A stretch of DNA of 64,000 bases from Leptospira limi (GCF_026151395.1 NZ_JAMQPV010000001.1:2048501-2112500), one strand, 5' to 3'. Numbered from the stretch's first letter, positions 1 through 9,563 are shown. Numbers and translations: made by a program. The notes: generated from the sequence alone by a model not told the origin.

Positions 1-26
1 CTATTGTTAAGTGATTTTCAGAAACA

Positions 27-857
27 TTAGTCGATCCGGGTTTCTGGATTGAATAATGGGCGTTTTCGTTCCATAAACCCACTAATGGCACTTCTGAAAT
101 CTTTGGAATCTAGCATACTTGCATTCCAAACTGCTACGTAGTCCAAACCTTCTTCGATAGTTTTTCCAATTCCATGGTTTAGCACTTGTTTGACACCACG
201 GATGACAATCGTAGGGTTTTCTGAAATTTCTTCCGCTGTTTTTAACCCTTCCACAAGTAAGCTATCAAAATCCTTAGTGACCTTAGTCACAAGTCCCATT
301 TGCAGGGCTTCTGTTGCTGAGATGTCTTTTCCCGTCAGGGCAAGTTCTCTTGTGTGAGCATTTCCAATGAGGTGGGGAAGCCTTTGTAAGGAACCCATAT
401 CCGCAACAATTGCGACTTTTGATTCACGTAAGGAAAATACAGCATCCTCTGACGCATAACGAATGTCACATGCAGAAACCAAGTCTAGTCCGCCACCGAT
501 ACAATGTTTTTGTACAAGTGCTATTGATGGTTTTTTAGAATTATAAACTGCATTGATTCCTTTTTGCATGGTAAGGATGAGTTGGTAAAGTTTTTCCCTA
601 CCATCTGCAAGTTCACCTTGTACAACCGGTTTGAAATCTTGGAAAAATTCTTCCAAGTCAAGGCCTGTTGAAAAGGATTTTCCTTTCCCTGCGATCACAA
701 AACAGTGAATTTTCGGATCTGCATCAATCTCTGCTACCATATCTGGAAGGTCACGCCAGAAAGGCCAATTCATCGCATTTCTTTTTTCAGGACGGTTCAG
801 CCAAAGAATCGCAATATTTTTTCTTCTTTCGATTGTAAAAAAGGGAGATGGGTTCAT
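27..857 (-). CDS. Enoyl-CoA hydratase/isomerase family, probable delta3,5-delta2,4-dienoyl-CoA isomerase
   Basis: Crotonase-fold enzyme of fatty-acid beta-oxidation (cytosol). An oxyanion-hole stretch SFSTGLDLE lies at residues 61-69 and the [18 protein letters not shown] core near 119-136. E145 and D153 are eight residues apart, followed by MGSLQRLP. This E-x7-D pair with (V/M)G(T/S)LQRLP is the signature of mammalian ECH1-type dienoyl-CoA isomerases rather than plain hydratases, so isomerisation of doubly unsaturated fatty acyl-CoA is inferred. I start at ATG 857, because its ATGA overlaps the TGA of lgt upstream (translational coupling); an in-frame start at 881 also exists. About 276 residues, normal for the family. 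The pairing with lgt looks positional, not functional. Confidence 0.85.
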   Translation of the reverse strand: MNPSPFFTIERRKNIAILWLNRPEKRNAMNWPFWRDLPDMVAEIDADPKIHCFVIAGKGKSFSTGLDLEEFFQDFKPVVQGELADGREKLYQLILTMQKGINAVYNSKKPSIALVQKHCIGGGLDLVSACDIRYASEDAVFSLRESKVAIVADMGSLQRLPHLIGNAHTRELALTGKDISATEALQMGLVTKVTKDFDSLLVEGLKTAEEISENPTIVIRGVKQVLNHGIGKTIEEGLDYVAVWNASMLDSKDFRSAISGFMERKRPLFNPETRID

Positions 858-1807
858 ACGTTTGTTTCTTCCTTTAACCAAAGTTTTTTGGAAACCATCA
901 GATACACTCCAAAGAGGATAAGACCAATCGCAATGTATTGTGACTGGGAAAATCCATGCCAGTAATAACCAGAAAGAAAAGTAGGGTTTCCATTGGCATC
1001 AGGAATGTTGACAAGAGTTGGTGGGTCAAAAAATGGAATCACCGCTTTATTCACTCGCAAAAATTCAATGATGAGTCTTGCAAACCCATGGATGATGAGA
1101 AACTGTGCACCAATGCTCCATTTGCGAAAGTTTTGGTAACGTGCCCAAAATTGAAAATAGGAAAAGTAACCAAAGGCCATTATGGATTCCATCACAGGTG
1201 TATTCCAAACGGGAACTCCAGACGGATGAGCTCCATGGAATTCAAATACAAAAAATGGAATCCTTTCATCAGTGGCAAATCCGTAACAACCATCTCCACT
1301 TACAAAACAACCGAGCCTACCAATCGCATAACCCATGCTAATCGCAGGAATCACTGCATCATAATAAGCACCGATATCCAGTTTATAATAACGGAAGTAT
1401 AAGGTGATGAAGAGCCAGCCAAAAAGAAGACCACCAAAAAAGACAAGACCACCACCACTAAAAAGAGAAGACCATAATCCCGGGTGACCAGGGAATCCGT
1501 TCCAGTGGGTGAGAGGATAAGAATACTTGCCATCATAACCAGGAACATCGATGAACACTTGGTCCCAGATTTCAAAGATAAAGAAAATTTTTGCACCGAT
1601 GAGGGTGCCTAAAATCCCAAGAAAGATCAACCAATCGGAGTGGTTTGGATCTAATTTTTTTCGTTCCAGTTCCTTTGGGAGAAGATAGGAACCAACAAGA
1701 AAGGCTAACATCATAAGAAGGCTGAAAGTGGACAGACCCTCCCAGCCAAAGGGATTGGGAATCGGAATTCGATCTAACATAGGGGAAAGGGTAAATTCTA
1801 CGCCCAC
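854..1807 (-). CDS. lgt: Prolipoprotein diacylglyceryl transferase
   Basis: Inner-membrane enzyme that moves diacylglycerol from phosphatidylglycerol to the lipobox cysteine of prolipoproteins, the first step of lipoprotein maturation. The protein has about seven hydrophobic segments, the family arginine in [15 protein letters not shown], and a C-terminal [12 protein letters not shown] block. The signature differs from the enteric GRIGNF.NGE form: Asn is Cys and Glu is Asp. The FHGG/FYGG motif reads FFGG. Such GCF-type variants occur in some bacterial Lgt homologues, so I keep the call. The start is GTG 1807; ATG at 1780 (MLDRIPIP) fits the usual Lgt N-terminus equally well. Couples to the crotonase gene by ATGA. 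Confidence 0.88.
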   Translation of the reverse strand: MGVEFTLSPMLDRIPIPNPFGWEGLSTFSLLMMLAFLVGSYLLPKELERKKLDPNHSDWLIFLGILGTLIGAKIFFIFEIWDQVFIDVPGYDGKYSYPLTHWNGFPGHPGLWSSLFSGGGLVFFGGLLFGWLFITLYFRYYKLDIGAYYDAVIPAISMGYAIGRLGCFVSGDGCYGFATDERIPFFVFEFHGAHPSGVPVWNTPVMESIMAFGYFSYFQFWARYQNFRKWSIGAQFLIIHGFARLIIEFLRVNKAVIPFFDPPTLVNIPDANGNPTFLSGYYWHGFSQSQYIAIGLILFGVYLMVSKKLWLKEETNV

Positions 1808-1869
1808 AGGGGAAAGGAGAATTTAAATCGGGATAAAGGAGAAAAAAGGAACGAAAAATAGCTTGACTC

Positions 1870-1895
1870 TAGATAGTTCAATATTAAACTATCTA
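1870..1895. promoter_or_regulatory. 26-bp near-perfect palindrome, probable operator of the DoxX gene
   Basis: Arms TAGATAGTT (1870-1878) and AACTATCTA (1887-1895) are perfect inverted repeats; in the centre only one of the four base pairs fails, giving 12 of 13 pairs matched. It starts two bases after a TTGACT -35-like hexamer (1863-1868) and covers the expected -10 region, which is classic repressor placement. The Shine-Dalgarno AAGGAG at 1906-1911 and ATG 1920 follow. Size and symmetry suit a MarR/HxlR-type dimer; the regulator is not in this window. Confidence 0.7.
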
Positions 1896-1919
1896 ATATT
1901 GATTTAAGGAGAATTCACT

Positions 1920-2366
1920 ATGTTCGATTTATTATTTTCTACATCTGGGGACATCATCCCTCTTATCCTACGCATCACAGCTTTTGTTGTGATTTTCCCA
2001 CACGGTGCCCAAAAACTTCTAGGTTGGTTTGGTGGTTACGGTTTCAAAGGAACTTACGGATTTTTCACAGGAACCATGAAATTCCCAGGGATCCTTGCTG
2101 TTCTCATTATTCTTGGTGAGTCTGTTGGATCTGTACTTCTACTTGTGGGATTTTTAACAAAATTTGCAGCATTGTCCATTACCATCATCATGATCGGTGC
2201 GGCATTCATCGCTCACAGACATAACGGTTTTTTCATCAATTGGAATGGAAACCAAAAAGGAGAAGGGTATGAATTCCATATCTTAGCTGCGGGACTTCTC
2301 ATTGCTTTAGTTGTTGGTGGAGCTGGAGTGTATTCAGTTGATTTTAACTTAATCGGTAAGTTCTAA
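1920..2366 (+). CDS. DoxX family membrane protein
   Basis: Small integral membrane protein of 148 residues with four hydrophobic segments. Family features are the PHGAQKLLGWFGGYG stretch after the first segment and a second GESVGSVLLLVGF segment. DoxX proteins are linked to thiosulfate or quinone redox chemistry and thiol-stress responses in other bacteria; the exact role here is unknown. AAGGAG eight bases before ATG supports the start. The gene is monocistronic, divergent from lgt and preceded by a strong palindrome, which suggests inducible control, perhaps by an oxidant- or electrophile-sensing repressor (inference). Confidence 0.87.
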   Translation: MFDLLFSTSGDIIPLILRITAFVVIFPHGAQKLLGWFGGYGFKGTYGFFTGTMKFPGILAVLIILGESVGSVLLLVGFLTKFAALSITIIMIGAAFIAHRHNGFFINWNGNQKGEGYEFHILAAGLLIALVVGGAGVYSVDFNLIGKF

Positions 2367-2400
2367 GACCAAATAGCCTAAGAGAAAACTCTCAACGAAT

Positions 2401-2430
2401 CCTTGTTTGGAAAATTAATTCTAAACAAGG
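2401..2430. other. Hairpin between convergent genes
   Basis: CCTTGTTT (2401-2408) pairs perfectly with AAACAAGG (2423-2430) around a 14-base loop, 35 bases after the DoxX stop. No T-run follows on the plus strand, so it is at best a weak or Rho-assisted terminator or an mRNA 3-prime stabiliser. The rest of 2367-2568 shows nothing recognisable. Confidence 0.4.
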
Positions 2431-2568
2431 TTAGTTGGTTCTCATCACAAAAGTCCTAATCTGGGCTTTCAAAATGTTCCTGGTAATATTTCCCATTCCT
2501 CTTTAAAATTCAGATTCCCAAATAGATTGAATGATCCAAACGTTTCTCTGGTATTTTTTTTGAGGGAA

Positions 2569-3570
2569 TCAGTCTAGGTTGATGTATTCTTCTGGGTCGA
2601 GAGGAGCATCAAGGCCAATTCGCACTTCATAATGGACGTGGGCTCCTGTTGCTTTTCCTGTTTGTCCGACTAGGGCAATTTTATCACCACGTTTCACACG
2701 ATCCCCTGGATTCACGAGAATGAGAGAGCAGTGGCCATACAAAGTAAAAAATCCATTTTCATGGTTGATCCGTACTGATTTTCCAAGACCACCAACCGCT
2801 GTATCCACAGCAATGATCCCAGGCCCCGTTGCATAAATGGGAGTTCCTTCACCAGCTGCAAAGTCAATGCCTGAGTGGTATTCCCCCACGGGTAAAATTC
2901 CGAATGGATCACTGCGATACCCAAAGGTGGATGTCACCACACCAACACCAGGTTTCAGAGGCCGCCCTCTTGGCATGGAATAAAAGATACTCTCTCGCAT
3001 GGATAGGTAATCGATGGCATTTTGAAAATTGGGGACAAGGTTTCCTAGTCTTACACCAAACTGAGTGTAGGTGGTGACTACTTGTTGGAAGAGTAATAAA
3101 TTCGAATCGAGTTCACTTGCATCTTTCCGAAACTCTTCTTTTAAGAGATAATCTTGGGTGATCATTTCTTTTTCTGGGATTTCTTCCCAAGCAAGTAAAT
3201 TGAGAGATTCCGTCATGGATTCCAATTCTTCTACAGATTCGCGGAGGTCTTTCGAGAGAAGGTCGTAAAATAAAAAGGAAACCAGTTGGGTTTCTGTTTT
3301 TTTCTCGAGAGATAGGTTTCGTTCAAAGAAAAAGGAAAAATAAAGAAGGAGACTAAAGGATAAAAGGACAAGGGAAACAGAAAGTCCAAAAAGGAAACCA
3401 AGCATCCCTACTGATATTTCAATTTGTGCGAGGGGTTTTTCATCATTGGGGATGAGGACAAAACTCACCTTCTCTCGGCTGCGGGAAATCCACTTTTGTA
3501 AGCGTTTTCGCCACCGTAAATGTGCAATTTGGAGCCTTTCGTAGGCGGTTGTGACGTAAGTTTCTGCCAA
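2569..3570 (-). CDS. Membrane-anchored M23 (LytM-type) metallopeptidase
   Basis: Peptidoglycan endopeptidase, 333 residues. Residues 1-53 are cytoplasmic and basic, 54-82 form one transmembrane helix, then a periplasmic helical stalk leads to the C-terminal M23 domain. The zinc ligands are visible as YHSGID (H232, D236) and HVHYEV (H313, with H311), and YGH and GxxGxxxGxHxHYE features are intact, so it should be active rather than an EnvC/NlpD-type activator. Probable start is TTG 3570. It is divergent from pcnB with about 50 bp between them. A role in sidewall or septal wall remodelling is inferred from family only. Confidence 0.87.
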   Translation of the reverse strand: MAETYVTTAYERLQIAHLRWRKRLQKWISRSREKVSFVLIPNDEKPLAQIEISVGMLGFLFGLSVSLVLLSFSLLLYFSFFFERNLSLEKKTETQLVSFLFYDLLSKDLRESVEELESMTESLNLLAWEEIPEKEMITQDYLLKEEFRKDASELDSNLLLFQQVVTTYTQFGVRLGNLVPNFQNAIDYLSMRESIFYSMPRGRPLKPGVGVVTSTFGYRSDPFGILPVGEYHSGIDFAAGEGTPIYATGPGIIAVDTAVGGLGKSVRINHENGFFTLYGHCSLILVNPGDRVKRGDKIALVGQTGKATGAHVHYEVRIGLDAPLDPEEYINLD

Positions 3571-3622
3571 TGTTCGTTATCCAGCCAATTTTTTCCTTGC
3601 CCATGCCATTTTTCAGGGGAAA

Positions 3623-5113
3623 GTGGATGAATCCAATATGTTTAAATTTCTCACTTCTCTTTTCAGAAAGAAAGCCGACTCTGTCGATTCCTTTTTGATG
3701 TACCCCGAGGGAAAGAGATACTATCGAGAAACTCACTCCATACGCAGGGCCAATATCGATGAAGATGCCATCAAAATCATCAATCGATTGAACAAGTTTC
3801 GTTACAAGGCCTACTTAGTCGGTGGAGGAGTCAGAGATCTGCTGATGGGCAAACGCCCAAAAGATTTTGACATTGTCACAAGTGCGACACCAAACCAAAT
3901 CAAAAGGATCTTCAATAACTGCCGGATCATCGGTAAACGATTTAAAATTGTACACATCATTTTTAAAGGCAAAATTATTGAAGTTTCTACGTTCCGTTCA
4001 CTACCGGAACATCGTTTGGAAAAACACAAAGCAGAAAACGATTATCTCATCAAGCGGGACAATTCCTTCGGTACAGCAAAGGAAGACGCGGCAAGACGCG
4101 ACTTTACCATCAATTCATTGTTTTACGATCCTAAAAACGATTCCATTTTGGATTACGTAGGTGGATTTGAGGACATCCAAAAGAAAATCGTTAGGGTCAT
4201 TGGTGATCCAGATATTTCTTTCAAAGAAGATCCTGTTCGTATGTTACGAGCAGTGAAGTTTTCCGTTTTGCTCGGACTTGATATCGAGAAAAAAACCAAA
4301 CTGGCAATTAAAAAGAACCGTTTGGAACTCGAAAAATCATCCACAGCAAGACTTCTAGAAGAGTACAACAAAATGTTTCGTACTTGGAAAACATCCATCA
4401 TTTTTGAAGGACTTGCAGAAAACCACCTACTCGATGTTTTGTTCAAAGAACCAGCGGATAAACTGAAAAAAACCGATCCAGAATGGCGTGAACACTTTAT
4501 GGACACACCACTTGGAAAACGACTTGCTGTGACTGACAAACTTCTCTCGGCGAGAGAAGAGATGACACCAGCGATTTTTTATTCGTTAATTTTTTACGAT
4601 ATCGTAAAAGACCTTTATGAAAACGATCGTGGTCACCTAGCGCATAACATTAAAGAAAGTTTACAACCTGTTTTTGAACGGATGGGAATCCCGAAACGGG
4701 AACAAGACAATTTGGTAAAAATTTTCATTAGCCAACCTCGTTTTCATATCACTGACGATGAAAAAGAAAGGCAAAATTCTTTCTTCAAAAAGAAGGATTA
4801 TTTTTACGATGCGTTTATGGTGTACAAAATTGTTGCCATTTCCGAAAACAACGAAGCTGCCGTACAAACTGCTTTTTTCTGGGAAATTTCACTCAGACAG
4901 AGACCAAAACCAGATAGCCATCAGTTTGGCCAACAGAACCGTAAAAAAGAAGGCAATAAAAAACGCCCACCACGTAAAAAACACCGTGATCGAAGAGGGA
5001 ACGGAAACCAGAACCAACAGGATTCTGGGTCAAACCAAACTCATGAAAATGGGAAAGGTGAGGCAACCGAAAACCGTAACCCTTCATTAGAACATCAAGA
5101 TACTGAGGAATAA
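3623..5113 (+). CDS. pcnB: Poly(A) polymerase / tRNA nucleotidyltransferase family, PcnB type
   Basis: Class II nucleotidyltransferase that adds 3-prime A tails to RNA, promoting decay. [12 protein letters not shown] at 65-76 and the catalytic DFD (D81, D83) are present. The [10 protein letters not shown] block at 102-111 is the signature separating bacterial poly(A) polymerases from CCA-adding enzymes. RNA- and nucleotide-binding helical domains follow (about 200-400). The last 70 residues are a low-complexity tail rich in K, R, N, Q and G, probably disordered and RNA-binding, as in E. coli PcnB. AGGGG upstream supports ATG 3623; ATG 3638 is possible. A CCA enzyme role cannot be excluded without knowing the other paralogue. 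Confidence 0.85.
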   Translation: MDESNMFKFLTSLFRKKADSVDSFLMYPEGKRYYRETHSIRRANIDEDAIKIINRLNKFRYKAYLVGGGVRDLLMGKRPKDFDIVTSATPNQIKRIFNNCRIIGKRFKIVHIIFKGKIIEVSTFRSLPEHRLEKHKAENDYLIKRDNSFGTAKEDAARRDFTINSLFYDPKNDSILDYVGGFEDIQKKIVRVIGDPDISFKEDPVRMLRAVKFSVLLGLDIEKKTKLAIKKNRLELEKSSTARLLEEYNKMFRTWKTSIIFEGLAENHLLDVLFKEPADKLKKTDPEWREHFMDTPLGKRLAVTDKLLSAREEMTPAIFYSLIFYDIVKDLYENDRGHLAHNIKESLQPVFERMGIPKREQDNLVKIFISQPRFHITDDEKERQNSFFKKKDYFYDAFMVYKIVAISENNEAAVQTAFFWEISLRQRPKPDSHQFGQQNRKKEGNKKRPPRKKHRDRRGNGNQNQQDSGSNQTHENGKGEATENRNPSLEHQDTEE

Positions 5114-5147
5114 AAGACATTCCTTAGAGTCTAAAGAAGATTTTTGT

Positions 5148-5181
5148 CCATAACTCTCGTCGAATGATTTGGGAGTTATGG
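5148..5181 (+). promoter_or_regulatory. Perfect 9-bp hairpin enclosing the Shine-Dalgarno of the REC-kinase gene
   Basis: CCATAACTC (5148-5156) and GAGTTATGG (5173-5181) are exact inverted repeats around a 16-base loop. The second arm ends one base before the ATG at 5183, and the only good Shine-Dalgarno, GGGAG (5171-5175), straddles loop and stem. As RNA this would hinder ribosome binding; as DNA it could be an operator. Which applies is not decidable by eye. Confidence 0.5.
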
Positions 5182-5182
5182 A

Positions 5183-6448
5183 ATGCAAATACTTTCTAAA
5201 ATCTTAATTGTAGAAGACGACCCAACCACAGCATTATTATACCAAGGAGCACTTCGTCCAATTGGTTGTGATTTTTTTGTTTTTTCTGGAATCAAACCAG
5301 TCTTACACCAACTAGAAATTGAAGGTTTGAACAACTATGATCTCCTTTTGGTAGACCTAATTCTGCCAGATGGAAGCGGAATTGATTTAGTAAGAGAAAT
5401 TCGAAAAATCAATTCCCATATACCTATAATCGTTGTGTCTTCTGAATCAGAAAGCAAATCGATCATTGAAGTGATGAAGGAAAATGTGCAGGATTACCTG
5501 ATCAAACCTGTCCTTCCGAAAGAACTTTCTAAAAAAATTGAATATCATCTTTCTAAAAGGTCATTTGATTACCAAAAATCCATTTTAGAAAAAGAGAAAA
5601 TCATTTCTCTTGAGAAACTCCTGGATTGGTATAGTTTTAAGAATCGTTCCTTGGAAAAACGTGAATTCAATTCTCAGGAGTTACATAAAAATTTATTCCA
5701 TGTTTTGCGAGCTAGTTTATCCCAAGGAGCTGGGTTCGGAATTTTAGTTCAAATCATTGATATCATCAAAGGAATGCAACAAACTGAAACTGGAGATTAT
5801 ATCTTAGAAAAAGAAGTTTTATCCATTCTAGAGGAAAATGCGGATTATTCAAAAAAAGTCTTAAATACATTTACTGAAATAGAAAATATTATTTTTGATC
5901 GAGTAGAGGTAGAGGAGGTAACTCTTCCAAGCTTATGGCAAGAGATTGTCGCCCTGTCAAAAGAACTGTATCCATTTACTCAAATTAAACACCAAAGATT
6001 AATATTGTCAGATATTGAGACTATGAAAATTGACACAAAGAAAATTCATTGGAATCCAGTCTATTTTCGAAAGGTATTTCGCGAGTTATTAATTAACGCA
6101 TTGAAATTTTCAAAAGAATCTACTTCGATTTTTGTAATATTAAACTTAAAACAAGAAGATTTTTCAATTTCTGTGATTAATATTGTTGGTGAAGACTTGA
6201 ATATAGGAGAAGGAATTCCGAATGAGTATTTAGAACTTATTTTTGAGCCTTTCTTTCGATTAACAAAGAATCTATATGAACGGTATGAAACATTTGATTT
6301 TGGAATCGGGCTCTCTCTAGTGAAAGAAACCATACAGAAGTTTGGTGGTTCAGTCCTTGTATCAAATATATTTGATCATTTAGGAGAGAAAGTGGAACCT
6401 AAGGTCGAGTTTAAAATCACACTCCCTTATTCTTCCTCTTTGAAGTGA
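5183..6448 (+). CDS. Response regulator-histidine kinase hybrid (REC at N-terminus, HATPase_c at C-terminus)
   Basis: Signal-transduction protein of 421 residues, cytoplasmic (no membrane segment). REC domain 6-125: acidic pocket E11-D12-D13, phospho-acceptor D58, K108. After a coiled linker, residues 173-182 read HVLRASLSQG, matching the H-box HELRTPLS pattern but with Val replacing the acidic residue after His. The ATPase lid is present: N-box RELLINALKFS (N305), then FGIGLSLVKE near 373-381. Order REC-kinase means the kinase output is probably governed by phosphorylation from another kinase. It overlaps convergent thiL by 22 bp. A separate partner is not adjacent. Confidence 0.85.
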   Translation: MQILSKILIVEDDPTTALLYQGALRPIGCDFFVFSGIKPVLHQLEIEGLNNYDLLLVDLILPDGSGIDLVREIRKINSHIPIIVVSSESESKSIIEVMKENVQDYLIKPVLPKELSKKIEYHLSKRSFDYQKSILEKEKIISLEKLLDWYSFKNRSLEKREFNSQELHKNLFHVLRASLSQGAGFGILVQIIDIIKGMQQTETGDYILEKEVLSILEENADYSKKVLNTFTEIENIIFDRVEVEEVTLPSLWQEIVALSKELYPFTQIKHQRLILSDIETMKIDTKKIHWNPVYFRKVFRELLINALKFSKESTSIFVILNLKQEDFSISVINIVGEDLNIGEGIPNEYLELIFEPFFRLTKNLYERYETFDFGIGLSLVKETIQKFGGSVLVSNIFDHLGEKVEPKVEFKITLPYSSSLK

Positions 6449-7335
6449 AGGAACCCTTTGGTTTTGGGCACGTAGGTTTTTCCCTTTCTTAGAAATTTTG
6501 TTCCAGATTTTCCTTTTTCAAATCTACCGATCATCGTCACAGGAATGGATTCAATTTGGTTTGGTAGGATGTCTGGTGATAAAAACAAAAGTTCCAATTC
6601 TTCCCCTGAACCAAGGCAAAAATCCACTCCTATCTTTTCTACAGCAAACGGGTGTAAGGGGACGGATTCCACTTGGATTGTAAGTTTTCCTTTGGAAGCA
6701 AGTGCTAACCTTTCTGCATCTTGGATGAGTCCATCTGTGATGTCCATACAAGCGTGGATTCGAACCTTTGAGAGTGGTTTTTGTAGGATCTGTTTGGATT
6801 TTGGCAAAAGGTGTTTTTCAATGGCCAGTTTAAAATCTTTCCCCTTCCAATTCTTTTTTAAAGAATGATACCCGAGTAGGCTTTGGCCTAAATCCCCGGT
6901 GACATAGAGGTAATCGCCTGGTTTTCCACCCGATCGAAGCCATGGTTTTTTGACCGTACCTACCACTGTCAGTGTCAATTGGGTTGTGGGGGAGGAAAAG
7001 GTATCGCCACCAGCGAGTTTCATTCCATATTGGTGGAGGGAAACCCTCAGAGCTTTGGCAAACCTCCTGACCCAATCTTGTTTTCGAGAGGTAGGGGAAA
7101 GGCCCAGGTTTAAAAAACACTCTTTAGGAACACCACCCGATGCTGTGATGTCCGAGACATTCACTTCTACCAGTTTTCCTGCTAGGATTTCGGGGCTTGA
7201 CCATTCATGGAGGAAGTGGGTTCCTTCGGAAAGGGAATCGGTGGTGACAAGACGGTTTGGCGCCAAATAATAACAATCGTCCTCAGGTGGAGGGGTTGTT
7301 CCAAAAAGGGTTCGGATGATATCTGATTCTTTCAA
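6427..7335 (-). CDS. thiL: Thiamine-monophosphate kinase
   Basis: Phosphorylates thiamine monophosphate to thiamine diphosphate with ATP. PurM/ThiL-fold features in order: N-terminal acidic motif PPPEDDCYYL, TTDSLSEGTHF (Mg/nucleotide aspartate), VNVSDITASGGVPKECFLNLGL, then AGGDT and ITGDLGQS-like VTGDLGQSLLG, and DITDGL in the C-terminal half. 302 residues is normal. Probable start TTG 7335. It stands alone, convergent with the REC-kinase gene and divergent from rplM by about 80 bp. No TPP riboswitch was seen upstream. Confidence 0.92.
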   Translation of the reverse strand: MKESDIIRTLFGTTPPPEDDCYYLAPNRLVTTDSLSEGTHFLHEWSSPEILAGKLVEVNVSDITASGGVPKECFLNLGLSPTSRKQDWVRRFAKALRVSLHQYGMKLAGGDTFSSPTTQLTLTVVGTVKKPWLRSGGKPGDYLYVTGDLGQSLLGYHSLKKNWKGKDFKLAIEKHLLPKSKQILQKPLSKVRIHACMDITDGLIQDAERLALASKGKLTIQVESVPLHPFAVEKIGVDFCLGSGEELELLFLSPDILPNQIESIPVTMIGRFEKGKSGTKFLRKGKTYVPKTKGFLHFKEEE

Positions 7336-7413
7336 AGCTTCGTTTCCAATAAATTTGTTTGACCCACTGTGAAAACCGAAAATCCTGACATAAAAGAGGA
7401 AAATCTCGTACTT

Positions 7414-7866
7414 ATGGAACTATTGTCTAAAGCCCACAAGACCCCTTCTATCGCAAAAGAAGCCGTACAAAAACAGTGGTTTGTTGTGGACGCAACTGAT
7501 AAGACTCTCGGAAGATTGGCAAGTCAAGTCGCTTCCCGACTTCGCGGAAAACACAAATCTACATTCACACCGAACCAAGATTGTGGAGATAACATCATCA
7601 TCGTTAATGCTTCTAAAGTGGCTGTAACAGGTCGCAAAAGAGAACAAAAAATATACTACCACCACTCCCGTTACCCAGGTGGTATGACTGCGATCGCTTT
7701 CCACAAACTCATCCAAGAGAACCCAGAAAGAGTGATCATGGAAGCAGTGAAAGGAATGTTACCTAAATCAAAATTAGGTGACCAAATGTTAAAAAATTGC
7801 CGTGTGTTCGCAGGCAATGACCACAACCTAGGAGCTCAAAAGCCCCTAAAACTGGAGTTGAAATAA
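7414..7866 (+). CDS. rplM: 50S ribosomal protein L13
   Basis: Large-subunit protein, early assembly component. [36 protein letters not shown] and the YHHSRYPGG block are diagnostic. An in-frame GTG at 7369 extends the reading frame, but ATG 7414 ([12 protein letters not shown]) matches the usual L13 N-terminus and has AAGAGGA at 7394-7400 upstream, though at a rather long spacing. rpsI begins two bases after the stop, the universal rplM-rpsI operon. Confidence 0.96.
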   Translation: MELLSKAHKTPSIAKEAVQKQWFVVDATDKTLGRLASQVASRLRGKHKSTFTPNQDCGDNIIIVNASKVAVTGRKREQKIYYHHSRYPGGMTAIAFHKLIQENPERVIMEAVKGMLPKSKLGDQMLKNCRVFAGNDHNLGAQKPLKLELK

Positions 7867-7867
7867 T

Positions 7868-8263
7868 ATGGCGCAAAAAGCAGTTTGGGCAGTTGGCCGA
7901 CGCAAAACATCTGTTGCACGAGCAAAAATCGCTTCTGGAACTGGAAAAATCACAGTAAACCATAAAGATGTAAAAGATTACATTAAAAACGGGGAACACT
8001 TAGTTCGCCGTGCACTTGAGCCTCTACTTGTTTTAGATGCTCGTGATAAATATGATATCGCACTCAACGTATCTGGTGGTGGAGTGATTGGACAAGTAGG
8101 AGCAATTCGTCACGCAGTGGCTCGTGCTCTTGTTGCTTTCAATGAATCACTCAAACCTACTTTGAAAAAAGAAGGTTTCCTCACTCGAGATAGTCGTATG
8201 GTAGAACGTAAAAAATACGGTCTCCACAAAGCACGTCGAGGAACTCAGTTCTCAAAACGTTAA
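7868..8263 (+). CDS. rpsI: 30S ribosomal protein S9
   Basis: Small-subunit protein whose C-terminal tail reaches the P-site tRNA. 131 residues; [20 protein letters not shown] at the N-terminus, [21 protein letters not shown] in the middle, and the invariant basic end with GTQFSKR. Translation is probably coupled to rplM (one base between stop and start). A strong terminator follows, closing the operon. Confidence 0.97.
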   Translation: MAQKAVWAVGRRKTSVARAKIASGTGKITVNHKDVKDYIKNGEHLVRRALEPLLVLDARDKYDIALNVSGGGVIGQVGAIRHAVARALVAFNESLKPTLKKEGFLTRDSRMVERKKYGLHKARRGTQFSKR

Positions 8264-8322
8264 TCGGAAATTTCCTCTTTTTTTTTCCGATAGAGAAGCC
8301 TCCTTTGGGAGGCTTTTTTTTT
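8263..8322 (+). terminator. Tandem hairpins with Rho-independent terminator after rpsI
   Basis: First hairpin: ATCGGAAA (8263-8270) with TTTCCGAT (8284-8291). Second: AAGCCTCC (8296-8303), loop TTTG, GGAGGCTT (8308-8315) continuing into a T-run to 8322. The second is a textbook intrinsic terminator for rplM-rpsI. Confidence 0.92.
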
Positions 8323-8345
8323 CACTTAGGACAACAAATCCACCC

Positions 8346-9563
8346 ATGAACCAAATCATCTTTTACCTTGCCTTCGCTTTTGGAACCTTTGCCAGCAGTT
8401 GTTTTTTATATTCGCTTGTGATTTTTACACAGACGTTAACGGTTGTAAAAGGGTATTCAGGGATTGTTTTTTTCTTTTTGTTTTTACCCTTTCCACTTTT
8501 CTTTTTGTATACGGGATACTTGCTCGATCATTATTCCAAGAAGTGGGTAGTCGTTGGATTTCAGTTTTTTCTATGTTTTGCAGCATTTTTGTTAGGTGGA
8601 TTGACCCAAATTTTTGAAACTTATCCACTATTCTTATTACCATTGGCTTTTCTCAATGGAATTGGGATGACAACGGTTTTGCCAGGTAGGATGGCACTTC
8701 TCCGAGAAGTAATGGAATCGCACAGGCTTGTATTCCATACAATTGCTGGAAATTTACTTTTGATATTTTCCTTTGGGATGAGTCCATTAGTTGTCGGTTG
8801 GATTCGAGAATTTGAATCTTACTCAAAACTATTTTTGGTTTTAGCTTTTTTACATGCATTATCGATGTTTGCTTTCTCCTTATTAAAGTTAAACGAGAAG
8901 GATAAAAAATCCCCGTCTTCACAAGGTAATCTTGAGAAAACGATCCCCAAAACCGAAATTTCCTCATTGGTAGAAAATTTAAGAGCAGTTTTAGGATTTT
9001 TACATTCAGACCCTGTTTCGAGACAGGTGATGTGGATTGCAGTGTTTAGTATGTTAGCTTTGGGTCCTATCCAAGTGGTCCTTCCTCAATATGTAAAACT
9101 AGAATTGGGACTTGGTGAGTTAGCACGGGGGTCTGTGTTAATGTTTCTTGGGCCTGGATTATTTTTAGGTGGGATTTTTACCATCGTATACCACCATTTG
9201 GAAAGAAAGGGATTGGTATTACTGATTGTCTTCGGTTTGTCTTCTTTTTTCTTTTTAGGTTTTGTACCTTTTTATGAGGCAAAGGCCACTTCCTTCTTTC
9301 TTTTTTGTTTTGGAGTTTCCGGTGGAGTACTGTCGAGTCTGATGCCTGCCATATTGCAAAAACGTGCGGAAGATGGACTCCGGGGTAGGATCTTATCTCT
9401 CTACACAGTTTGTTTCCAATTCACACCTGCCGTTTCTGGATTTTTTGCTGCCTTTTTAAATGATACAGTGGGAAGCCTTTGGACATTTACAGGACTTGGT
9501 CTAGGATTCCTTGTGATCTCCCTCTTTTCTTTCCTTCGTTACAAAGATTTAAGGCAAAGTTAA
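8346..9563 (+). CDS. Major facilitator superfamily transporter
   Basis: Integral membrane protein of 405 residues with 12 predicted helices in two halves, split by a polar loop at about 195-215 (KDKKSPSSQGN region). The loop 2-3 motif GYLLDHYSKKWVV resembles the MFS G-x-x-x-D-R/K-x-x-R/K-K motif. Topology is like the MFS_3/EntS-type permeases (drug or siderophore exporters), but nothing in the sequence or the neighbours fixes a substrate. ATG 8346 starts a few bases after the rpsI terminator, and alaS follows after 49 bp. Confidence 0.82.
   Translation: MNQIIFYLAFAFGTFASSCFLYSLVIFTQTLTVVKGYSGIVFFFLFLPFPLFFLYTGYLLDHYSKKWVVVGFQFFLCFAAFLLGGLTQIFETYPLFLLPLAFLNGIGMTTVLPGRMALLREVMESHRLVFHTIAGNLLLIFSFGMSPLVVGWIREFESYSKLFLVLAFLHALSMFAFSLLKLNEKDKKSPSSQGNLEKTIPKTEISSLVENLRAVLGFLHSDPVSRQVMWIAVFSMLALGPIQVVLPQYVKLELGLGELARGSVLMFLGPGLFLGGIFTIVYHHLERKGLVLLIVFGLSSFFFLGFVPFYEAKATSFFLFCFGVSGGVLSSLMPAILQKRAEDGLRGRILSLYTVCFQFTPAVSGFFAAFLNDTVGSLWTFTGLGLGFLVISLFSFLRYKDLRQS

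Noticed and set aside
956..1402. 148-codon plus-strand frame opposite lgt
   Set aside because: Antisense of lgt; no signal, domain or ribosome site.
2401..2430. Rho-independent terminator after the DoxX gene
   Set aside because: The hairpin is real, but no T-run follows; reported only as a hairpin.
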